Shown here: in pieces, positions 25,098 through 33,490 of the stretch
How the letters are laid out: every line of letters starts with the position of its first letter
Position numbering within the stretch: position 1 is the first letter of the stretch
NCBI GenBank assembly: GCA_017447865.1
Contig: JAFSMO010000096.1
Span: forward strand, 1 to 64,000
DNA: 64,000 bases
Direction of reading: 5' to 3'
From: Thermoguttaceae bacterium
Lineage (GTDB): Bacteria; Planctomycetota; Planctomycetia; Pirellulales; Thermoguttaceae
Program-made: the position numbers and the translations under genes
The notes under the pieces: model-generated
What the model was told of the DNA's origin: nothing
The model's input: the letters and a program-made list of their open reading frames with translations, nothing else
The model's database searches: none

Positions 25098-26615
25098 TTA
25101 GCTCGTCGCCTTGCAGTACACGCCGCCGCGGCTGTCGTAGAGCTTGGCCGCGAAAGTGTACATCGCGAGGTACTTGATGTCAAAGTTGTCGGTGAGGTCT
25201 GACGTCTTGACCTGCGGAGCCAGGAAGCCTTCCATGTAGCACTTTGCCACGATCGGCGAGGCTTTCTGATCGGCGAGCAGGAACCAGCTCGTGTCCGAAC
25301 CGCCGGAGATGCCGGAGTCGGAATCCAGGCGGGCCGAGACGATCGGCGTGAAGTGAGAGCTGTAAATGTTCTTGTTGCCGGAACGTTTGCCCTGGGCCGT
25401 GGTCTCGTTGACCTCGGTGGACTGATAGATGATCTTCGCATCCGCTTCCAGCGCGGTCGGGATCAGGACGGCCTGCGCTTCGCGGTCCATCGTCTCACCT
25501 TCCAGCGTCTTGATCTTGCGGAAGGCGGAGATGGCTTTCTTCAGACCGTCGAAGCCGAACGGGGCCTGAGTGACGGTCGTGTAGAAGCCGGCGCCGATAC
25601 CGCCGAGGATCGCCTGGGCGATCTGCTTCTCCTGCTGCTGCACGGCGTCGCGCACGAAGTAGTCGGAGATGTCGTCCAGCACGTTGCAGTCATCATTGCA
25701 GAGCTGCTCGAAGCTGATCTTGGCCGCCAGCTCGTACTTCTTGATCTGGCAGGTCCAGCCTTCATCCACGATCCGGGCCATCGGCGGATCACCCGAGGGA
25801 CCGACTTCGGCAAACGAGCCCTGAAGCCCCAGGCGGAAGTCCGTCACCGGGCGGAAGTCTCGCGTGGTGCGGTCTTTCGCGATGTCCGAAAGCGGGGTCT
25901 TGGCGTCTTCGTACCGGGTCATGACGGCCTTGTCGATGGTGTCCTTGAAGACGTACATCGTGTAGTCCGAAGAGAGACCCGCGGCGGTGATGCCGCCAAC
26001 GCAGCGCGAGGTATTCTGACGCATGATCGAAAGACCGGACTGCACCAGCTCACGCGGGCCCATGTCGTAGGTGCTGATGCCGGAGGCCCTCAGCGCTTCA
26101 CGGAAGACCGTGTGGAATCCGGCACGGCGCCACGTCATGCCCGTAGCCGCGTCGATGGCGCGGGATGGCAGACCGGCGGCTTCCAGCTTCTTGCCGTCGA
26201 TACGGCTGAGCAGAAGAGCCGCGGTGGCAATATCCTGGCGGGATGGTTCTTTGGAGCTGGTGCCCGAAGCGGTGATCGTGGTCTGACCGCGGAACTGTTT
26301 GAGGAAGTCCGCAGCCGACTGTTTCGAGGTCTGCGTGCCGGGGTTGGAGACTTGCGAGGTCTTGCCGTCATCGACGGGCGGGGTCTGCGTGCCGGATCCC
26401 TGAATCGGGGTCGGAGGCACCGGCGGGACCGGAGGAGCCGGAGGAGCGCCTCCGCCAGCGGTGATGCCAGGAAGGGAAGCGAGCGCAGCGTCCAGAGCCG
26501 CCACGTCCGCGTCCGGAAATTCCGCGAGATACTGGGCGCGGAGGTCCCCCACCATCTCGGTGGTTACGGTTGCCGGGTCGATCGATTTCGACGCGAGCCA
26601 GTCAAGAAAACTCAT
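25098..26615 (-). CDS. Candidate nested scaffold-capsid product from internal start
   Basis: ATG 26615 (residue 187 of the fusion, MSFLDWLASKSIDPA) has AGAAGG with an eight-base spacer, as strong a ribosome site as most genes here. It lies exactly at the junction of protease and helical region. The product would be 505 residues and lack the protease. Lambda uses a similar nested start for its scaffold. Unproven. Confidence 0.4.
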   Translation of the reverse strand: MSFLDWLASKSIDPATVTTEMVGDLRAQYLAEFPDADVAALDAALASLPGITAGGGAPPAPPVPPVPPTPIQGSGTQTPPVDDGKTSQVSNPGTQTSKQSAADFLKQFRGQTTITASGTSSKEPSRQDIATAALLLSRIDGKKLEAAGLPSRAIDAATGMTWRRAGFHTVFREALRASGISTYDMGPRELVQSGLSIMRQNTSRCVGGITAAGLSSDYTMYVFKDTIDKAVMTRYEDAKTPLSDIAKDRTTRDFRPVTDFRLGLQGSFAEVGPSGDPPMARIVDEGWTCQIKKYELAAKISFEQLCNDDCNVLDDISDYFVRDAVQQQEKQIAQAILGGIGAGFYTTVTQAPFGFDGLKKAISAFRKIKTLEGETMDREAQAVLIPTALEADAKIIYQSTEVNETTAQGKRSGNKNIYSSHFTPIVSARLDSDSGISGGSDTSWFLLADQKASPIVAKCYMEGFLAPQVKTSDLTDNFDIKYLAMYTFAAKLYDSRGGVYCKATS

Positions 26616-27173
26616 TTTAGTACCTTCTGCCAGCAGTCCACTGGCGGTAATGGTGACTCCTGTGTCGCGGTCCGCGCCGACGGGCACAAGGGAAATTTCA
26701 ACGATACGAATATTTTTAATGAGGTACAGCGGGCCGGTAAATTCGCGGTCATTGACGCTGACCTTTTCGCCTTCCGGGACGAGCGCGGCGTCCTGGGTGG
26801 CGATCACTCCGGTCCCCACCGAAGCCTCCCAGCGCTGGCCGAGCTTCGACTTGGAGACGACCTCTTCCGCCTTGCGCTTCCCCGCCGAGTCGGACGTTTC
26901 GGCGTAGGCGGTGAGTTCGGCTTCCGCGTCAATGGCGCGTCCATCGCACTTCAGCGCGGTGGTATGGCCGAGGATGATTTCATCGTGGTGATGCCATAGG
27001 ATCGGGATGTTTTCCTGCTCGAAAGAGAGCGTGGCGAGGTCAAGGACCACCGGAACGTTCTGAAAGTCCGGCAGGAGCAGGAAGCCGCCGGAGTATGCGG
27101 GGGTAATGGTCAGGCGAGGGATTTTCACGCCTGCGGCCTGAATTTGGCAAGGTGCGCGGGTGAGGATGTGCAT
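25098..27173 (-). CDS. Prohead protease-capsid fusion
   Basis: A 691-residue protein. Residues ~1-175 resemble a prohead protease (LWHHHDEIILGHTTALKCDG, IRIVEISLVPVGADRDTG). Residues ~187-310 are helical, then a Pro/Gly-rich linker (APPAPPVPPVPPTPIQ). About 320-691 is a capsid domain with a conserved-looking end. AGGTAG precedes ATG 27173. An internal ATG at 26615 with its own AAGG allows a shorter in-frame product. The polyprotein must be cut during maturation. Confidence 0.75.
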   Translation of the reverse strand: MHILTRAPCQIQAAGVKIPRLTITPAYSGGFLLLPDFQNVPVVLDLATLSFEQENIPILWHHHDEIILGHTTALKCDGRAIDAEAELTAYAETSDSAGKRKAEEVVSKSKLGQRWEASVGTGVIATQDAALVPEGEKVSVNDREFTGPLYLIKNIRIVEISLVPVGADRDTGVTITASGLLAEGTKMSFLDWLASKSIDPATVTTEMVGDLRAQYLAEFPDADVAALDAALASLPGITAGGGAPPAPPVPPVPPTPIQGSGTQTPPVDDGKTSQVSNPGTQTSKQSAADFLKQFRGQTTITASGTSSKEPSRQDIATAALLLSRIDGKKLEAAGLPSRAIDAATGMTWRRAGFHTVFREALRASGISTYDMGPRELVQSGLSIMRQNTSRCVGGITAAGLSSDYTMYVFKDTIDKAVMTRYEDAKTPLSDIAKDRTTRDFRPVTDFRLGLQGSFAEVGPSGDPPMARIVDEGWTCQIKKYELAAKISFEQLCNDDCNVLDDISDYFVRDAVQQQEKQIAQAILGGIGAGFYTTVTQAPFGFDGLKKAISAFRKIKTLEGETMDREAQAVLIPTALEADAKIIYQSTEVNETTAQGKRSGNKNIYSSHFTPIVSARLDSDSGISGGSDTSWFLLADQKASPIVAKCYMEGFLAPQVKTSDLTDNFDIKYLAMYTFAAKLYDSRGGVYCKATS

Positions 27174-27175
27174 TT

Positions 27176-28789
27176 CTACCTGCTTCCTTTCTGGATAAAG
27201 TCAGCGACGGCGGACGGTTCGTAAAGGATCCGGCCTCCGACCTTGTAGGATGGAAGACCCAGCTTGCGCCAGCCATTGAGCCGCTGAGCCGTGACGCCCA
27301 GCGTCTTCGCAAGGTCCTGACCGCTTCGCAGTGTCGGGATCAGCGCTGGAGGAGGCTCCGGTATGCCGTCCGCGTCCACATCGTCGGGCGTGCCTGGTGA
27401 CGGTGCGGGCGTGGTGTCCGCCTGGTCGGCTGGTGTGATCCCCAGCTCCTGCATACGCTTCTGCTCCACCGCGATCTGTTGAAATTCCACTTCCCAGTCT
27501 TTCCCTTGCGAAGCGTAGTAGTCTTTGTAAGACATCAAGTTACAGGCGATCTTTTGGCAGATCACCTTGGTGTTCGTCTCTTCATCGAGCACGGTGTCCT
27601 GGAAGTACCAGTCGTGCGGAACGGCGAGGATGTTGCCGGAAACCGTGACGAGCGCGTCAATGGCCGGATCGTCGATGTTGGACGCGAGCCAGATCGTGAA
27701 GACTTTCGACAGGAGCGTCTTCAGGTGGCGGCGTAGGTAGCCGACCCACTGATCGTAAAGGATGTGATCCAACCTGGCGGAGCTGAAGTTGTAGGCGCTG
27801 CTGTCATTCGTTGCGATGTTGCGCGGCGTCATCGTGGACGCTCCGGCAATGGTGACGTTCAGGTCGTGGAAGTCCTTCAGGTTCGCGCCTGGCGGGTCCA
27901 CTTTCATCTGGGAGGCTTTCAAGCCATTCCCGAGTAAAAGCAGACCGCGGCGAGGCATGGCGATCTGGTCCATCGCCTCGTAGGTGATGCCGGAAGAATC
28001 GAAGGCGTCCGCTTCGTCCGATGAGATCACGCCGGTGATGCGCGAGGCGGTGCGGGTCCCTTCGATCGTCTCCTGCCGGAGGTCCTCAATGGCACGCAGC
28101 GGACGGGCGGAAGAGTCCAGCAGCGGCCAGCCGCGATGCTGCTCTCCCATAAAGTCAAGGAAGAGGTGCAAGACGCCCAGAGCTGGCACTCGGTCCCACT
28201 CGTTGCCGCGGTCCAGCATCGGATTGATGACCTTTCGCTCGACGAAGTAAAACGCTGGCTCCTCGGTCTGCGGGTCGAACTCGATGCCATCGTAAACGTA
28301 TGGCTGCGCACGTTCGGACGGCGGTGAGTTGACCCGTCTGGCTTCGATCATCTTGAGCGTCAGCGCCGAAGTGCCGACGTTCGCAAGGACCGCGAAGCTC
28401 TCACCGTCAAAAGGCAGAGCCATGACCATCTTGCCGAGCGTGTTCCAGAGACCCGTCGCAGTGGCCCAGATCCGGAACTTTTTCTCGACGGCTGCCGCCT
28501 GGGCGGGGTTCAGTGTCTTGACCTGAAGCGAGCCCGGATTTCCGACCGTGGAAAGCATCTGGGAAACGGCGAGGTGGAACGCCGTAGGATTATCGAGGAT
28601 CAGCTTCCGGCACCTGGCCCGCGCCTGCTTGCGCTCGCCTGGGCTGAAAATTTCGTCCGCATAGACATCACGCGCCTGCGGACGTTCGTCGTTGAAGTCC
28701 TTGACGGATGAGTCCAGTACACCGGCGGCAATTACGCGGCGCGGGTACTTCGGTTTGCGGAAAATGTTCAGTTTTGGGAATAGTCTCAC
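27176..28789 (-). CDS. Portal protein (lambda family) with C-terminal HTH
   Basis: A 537-residue protein. Residues ~50-450 match lambda-type portals (QARARCRKLILDNPTAFHLA, GMxxxxNP-like clips, LDHILYDQWVGYLRRHLKTL, DYYASQGKDWEVEFQQIAVE). Residues ~483-537 are an extra HTH_17 domain (DLAKTLGVTAQRLNGWRKLG, YKVGGRILYEPSAVADFI). The start is GTG 28789 overlapping the stop of the gpW-like gene. The portal forms the dodecameric DNA gate of the head. The HTH on it is odd. Confidence 0.85.
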   Translation of the reverse strand: MRLFPKLNIFRKPKYPRRVIAAGVLDSSVKDFNDERPQARDVYADEIFSPGERKQARARCRKLILDNPTAFHLAVSQMLSTVGNPGSLQVKTLNPAQAAAVEKKFRIWATATGLWNTLGKMVMALPFDGESFAVLANVGTSALTLKMIEARRVNSPPSERAQPYVYDGIEFDPQTEEPAFYFVERKVINPMLDRGNEWDRVPALGVLHLFLDFMGEQHRGWPLLDSSARPLRAIEDLRQETIEGTRTASRITGVISSDEADAFDSSGITYEAMDQIAMPRRGLLLLGNGLKASQMKVDPPGANLKDFHDLNVTIAGASTMTPRNIATNDSSAYNFSSARLDHILYDQWVGYLRRHLKTLLSKVFTIWLASNIDDPAIDALVTVSGNILAVPHDWYFQDTVLDEETNTKVICQKIACNLMSYKDYYASQGKDWEVEFQQIAVEQKRMQELGITPADQADTTPAPSPGTPDDVDADGIPEPPPALIPTLRSGQDLAKTLGVTAQRLNGWRKLGLPSYKVGGRILYEPSAVADFIQKGSR

Positions 28790-29007
28790 GGTTGGTCTTT
28801 GATCTTCACAAAGTGGAGCTGGGACAAAATGCCTTTTTTGGCGGCGGCGCGGCGGTCAAGTGCGTTGGCTACCTCGACCAGCTTCGATGGGTCCTGAAGT
28901 GTCTGGGAGACCTGGACGCCGTCCACCGAAGTGGACTTGGAGACCGCACCACCAAGGGCGATCTCGGCGGCTTTGCGCTCCACGGATTGAATAAGCTCTT
29001 CACTCAT
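28786..29007 (-). CDS. gpW-like head-tail connector
   Basis: A 73-residue protein with the gpW pattern: a first helix (ELIQSVERKAAEIALGG), a short hairpin (SVDGVQVS) and a second helix (PSKLVEVANALDRRAAAKK). Lambda has the same order terminase-gpW-portal. It overlaps both neighbours by a few bases. Confidence 0.7.
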   Translation of the reverse strand: MSEELIQSVERKAAEIALGGAVSKSTSVDGVQVSQTLQDPSKLVEVANALDRRAAAKKGILSQLHFVKIKDQP

Positions 29008-31123
29008 AATACCGGCTCATCTTTCTTTTTTGGAGGTCCGACAGCTTGACGCGCCGGCGCGGTAGTTTTACGTCTGTCTCGGCTTTCTGCCCGATACCGA
29101 CAATGTTGGCAGCGATGAAGTTCATCGTGTCGCAGTCGCCGTAGTGGTCATCGCTCTCGGCTTTGTCATCCCAGCGGAGGATGCTTTTCCCGCTGGAAAG
29201 CACGACCGGGTGGTACTTCTTCGCGGTCAGCTCCGAGTAAAATCGGCGGTGGTGGCTGGGTCCGCCCTTGTATATGGTCATGCACCCGGAGTCACCTACC
29301 GGGGTGAGCCAGCGGGACAGCGCGAAGGCTTTCCAGTAGTCACGGAAGGCGATAATCTCGCGGCGGTGGGAGTCAGGCGTGTATTTCCACTCCATCCCGC
29401 CTTCCTCGCTCTTCTTGCGCGGCTGGTGCCCGGAGCCGTACCAGTCGGCCACGTAGCCGACGAGCTTCTCGCGGTGCTCGCTCTCCTTGATGAAGTTGGT
29501 GACGGTCTTGCGAAAAAGGCCGTTGTTGTTGTCGATGATGATCTTCTCAAGGTAGATCTCTGAGCCGTCCTCGCGGGTGTATCGCTGGGTGAGGAGGAAC
29601 TTCACGAGGTCCTCAAGCCCGGCACGGAGTGCGCCGGAGTCGCCCGATCCTTTGTACATCTGGCGCAGGGAGTGCGGCACGCGGGCCTGCTTCCACGCGC
29701 TGCGCGGCTGCTTCGGCCACGTCCCGTAGCTGACCGTGTGCCCGTCGAAGCCAGGCCCCCAGGCGGCGAGCGTCCAGTAAAGCACATTCCCGTGGACGTC
29801 GATCGCGGCGGTGAGCTTGCTGGCCCAGTCCGGGGAGACCCACTCCGGCAAGGTCTTCGAGCACTTCTTGAGGAAGGTGTCCTCGTCGAGGGTCTCGACT
29901 CCCACATCACGCGAGGCCACGAGGCACTGTTTCTCCTGGTTGAAGGCGTCCTCCCGCATAATGAGGAGGTACTCCCGCATGATGTTCTCAATGGGGGAGA
30001 CGCCCGAGTACTTTCTCGCGTATCGGTCTGGCCACGATATGTCGCAGCCCTCGTCCATCTGCTCCCGGTTCGCCTGGTAAAAGGCGGAGGCCGCGGTATA
30101 GGCCGCCTCGGTGCTTTTGGCTTTTTCCAGCGGCCCGAGCTGAAGGAGTGTCTCGTCATAGACGGACTCCCACTTTTTGCGGTACTCTTCCCAGAGGTCC
30201 ATGTGGGTCGGGAAGGTATAAATGCTTTTCAGCGTGATCCCATCGAACCGCTTGTCCCTCATAATGCGGGACATGTAGCAGTCCTGATGGAACGGTGTGC
30301 CAAGCACGATCATGGAAAGCGGCTCATCGCCTGAAAGACCGAGGATGTCTTTGTCGGTCTTTTCCAACAGCTTCGCGATGCGGTTCGGGTTCTGGCTGAC
30401 CTCGTAGTCCTGGACGTCATCGATCAGGATCAGGTCGGGACGCAGCGGGACGCCGTTTTCATCGACGATACCCATACCGCGGATCTTCGAGGTGATCGAC
30501 TGTAGCACGATGATCGCGCCGGAGTAGGGACAGCCGTCGATCTTCGGGAAGCGGTAAACCTTTTTTCCGTTAAGTAATGCCCCCCATACGATGCCGACGT
30601 CTTTGCCCTTGTACGTCACCTTTCGCTGCGCGTAGTTCCCTTGGGTATCCAGGGCGGCGAAGACCTCGGGGTAGTCTTCATAAAAGGGGCCTCCGTCGGC
30701 GAGGAATTGGCCCTCAAGGTACTGCGCCAGCGTCTCGGTCGTGCTCATCGAGGACGTGAAGCAGCAGACGAACTTCTTCTTGCCTGTCAAAACCGCGTAA
30801 AGGAGGGCCTCGGAGCTTTTGAAGCTCTTGGCCTCGCCTCGTGGGGCTTGCAGCGCGAGCCATGTCTCACGGGAAGCGATCGCGCGATCCAGTGCGGCAT
30901 ACATCGTCGCGTGGTTTTTGCTGTCCGGGTTGCGGTGACGGTGCGAGCAGTACACCGCGGCCCACTCGGTCAGGGACTTCTCTGCTGCGGCCCGTCTTTC
31001 CGGGTCGCCGACAGGCGGGATGGTGCCGATCTCCGCGCCCTGGGCGTTGCGCCGCCGCTTGGCCTCGGCGACGTAGGCGTTATGCTTGCGCCGCTGGTCC
31101 TCGGTGTAGTTGCGCTTGCCCAT
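29000..31123 (-). CDS. Terminase large subunit
   Basis: A 707-residue DNA-packaging motor. A basic N-terminus precedes the ATPase with a Walker A-like APRGEAKS at 93-100 and a Walker B LILIDD at 231-236. The nuclease domain is in the C-terminal third, starting near AIDVHGNVLYW with further acidic residues (IIIDNNNG, ESDDHYGD). No classical small subunit is adjacent; the gene upstream is sigma-like. A TATAAATA box lies at 31277-31284 in its leader. Confidence 0.9.
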   Translation of the reverse strand: MGKRNYTEDQRRKHNAYVAEAKRRRNAQGAEIGTIPPVGDPERRAAAEKSLTEWAAVYCSHRHRNPDSKNHATMYAALDRAIASRETWLALQAPRGEAKSFKSSEALLYAVLTGKKKFVCCFTSSMSTTETLAQYLEGQFLADGGPFYEDYPEVFAALDTQGNYAQRKVTYKGKDVGIVWGALLNGKKVYRFPKIDGCPYSGAIIVLQSITSKIRGMGIVDENGVPLRPDLILIDDVQDYEVSQNPNRIAKLLEKTDKDILGLSGDEPLSMIVLGTPFHQDCYMSRIMRDKRFDGITLKSIYTFPTHMDLWEEYRKKWESVYDETLLQLGPLEKAKSTEAAYTAASAFYQANREQMDEGCDISWPDRYARKYSGVSPIENIMREYLLIMREDAFNQEKQCLVASRDVGVETLDEDTFLKKCSKTLPEWVSPDWASKLTAAIDVHGNVLYWTLAAWGPGFDGHTVSYGTWPKQPRSAWKQARVPHSLRQMYKGSGDSGALRAGLEDLVKFLLTQRYTREDGSEIYLEKIIIDNNNGLFRKTVTNFIKESEHREKLVGYVADWYGSGHQPRKKSEEGGMEWKYTPDSHRREIIAFRDYWKAFALSRWLTPVGDSGCMTIYKGGPSHHRRFYSELTAKKYHPVVLSSGKSILRWDDKAESDDHYGDCDTMNFIAANIVGIGQKAETDVKLPRRRVKLSDLQKRKMSRYYE

Positions 31124-31273
31124 GGTTGCACTTTAGTCGTCCTTTTTTCGATGGTTAAACCATCTTTCGTAGTGCTAAACTGTTTCTAAATTCGTAACTC
31201 TGACCCTTGGAGTCTTCTCTGGTTTTTGTACACGGAAGGACCCGAGGCCAGAAAGAAAATTTTCTATCGCTCA

Positions 31274-31288
31274 GAATATTTATAACGC
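31274..31288 (-). promoter_or_regulatory. TATAAATA box before the late operon
   Basis: GCGTTATAAATATTC on the minus strand, about 150 bases before the terminase start. The same 15-mer occurs at 31684-31698 just before the sigma-like gene. TATAAATA is the consensus of T4 late promoters. The rest of 31124-31311 holds no gene. Confidence 0.5.
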
Positions 31289-31311
31289 TTTTTTAGAGAA
31301 ATTTCTAATAT

Positions 31312-31683
31312 TTAAGACTTTTTCCGCGATTTTTTAGGAGATTTTCGACTTTTTTGTAGATTTCCCACCTTTACACTCTTGTCCCACTCCTCACGGCCCT
31401 GCTTCATGAGGGTCAGGTGGACCGCCATATCGGAGACGATTTCCCGGCTTTGCCCCAGATGCTCCACGTAGCACCTTGCCCTCCAGCTCACGTACCGCGT
31501 CGCGTAGGTTTTGATGGAGCACTTGGTCGGGTCGTAGTTATCCCGGTGGATGAGACTTGACATCAGCACCTCTTGCCCGAAGTCGTCCAGCTCACGGAAG
31601 GGCACACCGCACCGGACGCCGACCGCACGGATCAGCGCCGGGTTCTCGATCAGATACTTCGTGCGAGGTTTGATTTCTTCCAT
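31312..31683 (-). CDS. Sigma-70 region 2-like protein, candidate late sigma factor
   Basis: A 123-residue protein that matches sigma region 2 in order. It has a helix LIRAVGVRCG, the DDFGQEVLMS core-binding motif, YDPTKCSIKTYATRYVSWRA in the region 2.3 position, then a basic tail (KSRKSPKKSRKKS). No region 4 is present. It lies directly upstream of the late operon and both are preceded by TATAAATA. A terminase small subunit would be expected here but the sequence does not look like one. Confidence 0.65.
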   Translation of the reverse strand: MEEIKPRTKYLIENPALIRAVGVRCGVPFRELDDFGQEVLMSSLIHRDNYDPTKCSIKTYATRYVSWRARCYVEHLGQSREIVSDMAVHLTLMKQGREEWDKSVKVGNLQKSRKSPKKSRKKS

Positions 31684-31698
31684 GAATATTTATAACGC
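31684..31698 (-). promoter_or_regulatory. TATAAATA box just before the sigma-like gene
   Basis: Second copy of GCGTTATAAATATTC. Its 3' end abuts the ATG at 31683, so transcription from it would give a nearly leaderless message. It could instead be a binding site for autoregulation. Confidence 0.45.
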
Positions 31699-31713
31699 GG
31701 CCTTCTGCCGGCG

Positions 31714-32208
31714 TCAATATTGCTTTTCATAATCCCCGTAATACTCGCCTTCATCGCGTCTTGAATACCGGCCTGAGCCGCCGTTCCCTCCCCGCTGCTG
31801 TCCTTGCGGCTTTCTCTGCGGAGGTCGTTCCTGGCTATACTCCCGGCGGCCTTCCTCGCGTTCCTGGCTGCCTTCCCGGGTGCGACCGCCACCCAGCGGC
31901 TCGAAGTCCCACATTTCCACGAGGACGCGGCTGCACTTCTTTCCGGTCTGTTTGTCGTCCCACTCTTCAAGGCGGAGCGATCCCTCGACGAGCACGCCGC
32001 AGCCTTTGCACAAGACTTTCTGGACGCGCTCGGCGATCTTTCCGCGAGCCAGCACCGAGAACCAATTCACGGTATCGACCCACTCACCTTCTGGCGTCCG
32101 CTGCCTTTTGTGGACGGCCAGGGACATCTCCGCGACCGCGAAGTCGTTATTGATGCGCTTAAACTCGGGGTCTCCACCGAGCCGCCCGCTGATGATCACT
32201 TTGTTCAT
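31714..32208 (-). CDS. ssb: Single-stranded DNA-binding protein
   Basis: A 164-residue protein with the SSB OB-fold over residues 1-105 (NKVIISGRLGGDPEFKRI, WFSVLARGKIAERVQKVLCK, GVLVEGSLRLEEW). A Gly/Arg/Gln-rich tail follows. The tail ends GEYYGDYEKQY and lacks the usual acidic DDDIPF tip, so host partner binding may differ. It is the clearest replication gene of the prophage. Confidence 0.9.
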   Translation of the reverse strand: MNKVIISGRLGGDPEFKRINNDFAVAEMSLAVHKRQRTPEGEWVDTVNWFSVLARGKIAERVQKVLCKGCGVLVEGSLRLEEWDDKQTGKKCSRVLVEMWDFEPLGGGRTREGSQEREEGRREYSQERPPQRKPQGQQRGGNGGSGRYSRRDEGEYYGDYEKQY

Positions 32209-32209
32209 A

Positions 32210-32536
32210 TTACCTCCTGTTTTGTGTTTCTTTCATCTCTCCACCCGCGATCCTCTCGATCGTCTCCACGATCTCCGGCCACGGGATTTTCACATACGGC
32301 TCGCAGTGCTTCAGCAGGTTTTCGTGGACGCGGTTCGCCAGCGCGAGCAGCGCGTTCTTCTGGTATCCCGTGATCAGGTTGTTATCCCGCAGCGCGTCCA
32401 GGTACGCCCAGACGGCGGAGATGTCTGCCGAGGTCGCCTTCCGGCTTTGCAGCATGTAAATATAGTGCGCCAGCCGTTTTTGGGAGAAGTCGCTCCACTC
32501 GGTCCCTTCGAGGATGTCTCCTAAAAAATCACCCAT
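32210..32536 (-). CDS. Small early protein, member of a repeated family
   Basis: A 108-residue helical protein with VWAYLDALRDNNLITGYQKN followed by ALLALANRV. The same pattern (YL.AL.D...I...Q...L..L) recurs at 32529, 42859 and 43286. Its stop is one base from the SSB start, and it overlaps the next gene upstream. Function unknown. Confidence 0.6.
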   Translation of the reverse strand: MGDFLGDILEGTEWSDFSQKRLAHYIYMLQSRKATSADISAVWAYLDALRDNNLITGYQKNALLALANRVHENLLKHCEPYVKIPWPEIVETIERIAGGEMKETQNRR

Positions 32537-32837
32537 CGATTGCCTCCAACTTCCTTTTCCGCCATATCTCCAACACTTCCAGCGGTCCGTCGCAAGAGAG
32601 TATCTCCCTCATCAGATCGTCCGTGAGGTCGTGACCGGTGAACAGCATCTCGGCGGTACTCAGCGCGCTCTGCCATCGTCCCCATTCCGCGACGGTGATC
32701 GCCTCGACGTCTCGCAGCGCGAGAAGGTATCCCCACAAAACGCCCGCTTGCTGGACATCTTGACGGTCTGCAAGCATGTACCTCATGGCGCCCACGATGT
32801 GCGTGATCACTTGATCAGGTATCTGGGTTTGATGCAT
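32529..32837 (-). CDS. Small early protein, same family
   Basis: A 102-residue helical protein. LWGYLLALRDVEAITVAEWG matches the family pattern of its neighbour. GGAGGGAGAC precedes ATG 32837. Adjacent duplication of a short gene is likely. No known domain. Confidence 0.6.
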   Translation of the reverse strand: MHQTQIPDQVITHIVGAMRYMLADRQDVQQAGVLWGYLLALRDVEAITVAEWGRWQSALSTAEMLFTGHDLTDDLMREILSCDGPLEVLEIWRKRKLEAIDG

Positions 32838-33222
32838 TGTCTCCCTCCTCCGCCTCGATGTTGGCTTCTTCGATCTCGATCAGTTCCTGGATTTCTTCCC
32901 TCGCTTCCCATAGACTGCCGTTCAAGATGTCCTCAATGAGGCGGCCTTCATGGGACGGAAATTGCCAAACAAAGCGCTTAATTTTGCGGTCATATTTATC
33001 GATCTCTTCTTCTGCGAAGCGTAAATACTGAACCGCTTTTTTCAGGTCTTCAATGCCTCCTTTGTCCTTCCATCTGACAAGGTATTTGATCGCGTTCGCT
33101 CGGTTGAAGTCCAGCTGCACATCGCTGAAAAAAGTGACTGGTTGATACTCGTATTTTCTGTAGTGGTCGCCGCCGACCTGGTAGGACAGCGGATTTTCGT
33201 TGGTGTGGATGTTCTCATTCAT
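32815..33222 (-). CDS. DUF3310 protein
   Basis: A 135-residue protein. Residues ~12-65 match DUF3310 (YQVGGDHYRKYEYQPVTFF, RANAIKYLVRWKDKGGIEDL, KKAVQYL). These are small phage proteins of unclear role, sometimes annotated as nucleotide kinases. The start is ATG 33222, overlapping the upstream stop. The C-terminus is acidic. Confidence 0.8.
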   Translation of the reverse strand: MNENIHTNENPLSYQVGGDHYRKYEYQPVTFFSDVQLDFNRANAIKYLVRWKDKGGIEDLKKAVQYLRFAEEEIDKYDRKIKRFVWQFPSHEGRLIEDILNGSLWEAREEIQELIEIEEANIEAEEGDNASNPDT

Positions 33223-33490
33223 AGCTTTGTGTCCTTGGGTTCCATTTCTTTTTGATACCGTCGCCTGTAACGATCTCAAAATCCTGTTTGTCCAGTTCCA
33301 GCGGATGATCGCTCAAAACGAACGAGAAGAACCGCTGAAGCAGTTGCTGTACTTCGTCCTGGGTGCAGAGGTCCAGCTGGGACATTACGACCCGCATGAG
33401 CAGGTGAGCCGTTTCGATGGGCGGCAGGTCGTTTCGGATGTTCAAGTCATACCCGCAAACCGGGCAATGTTTCTTTTCAGGTTCAGTCAT
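33215..33490 (-). CDS. Small zinc-ribbon-like early protein
   Basis: A 91-residue protein with a single CPVCGYDL near the N-terminus and a helical remainder. It overlaps both neighbours by a few bases, indicating translational coupling. Function unknown. Confidence 0.55.
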   Translation of the reverse strand: MTEPEKKHCPVCGYDLNIRNDLPPIETAHLLMRVVMSQLDLCTQDEVQQLLQRFFSFVLSDHPLELDKQDFEIVTGDGIKKKWNPRTQSYE

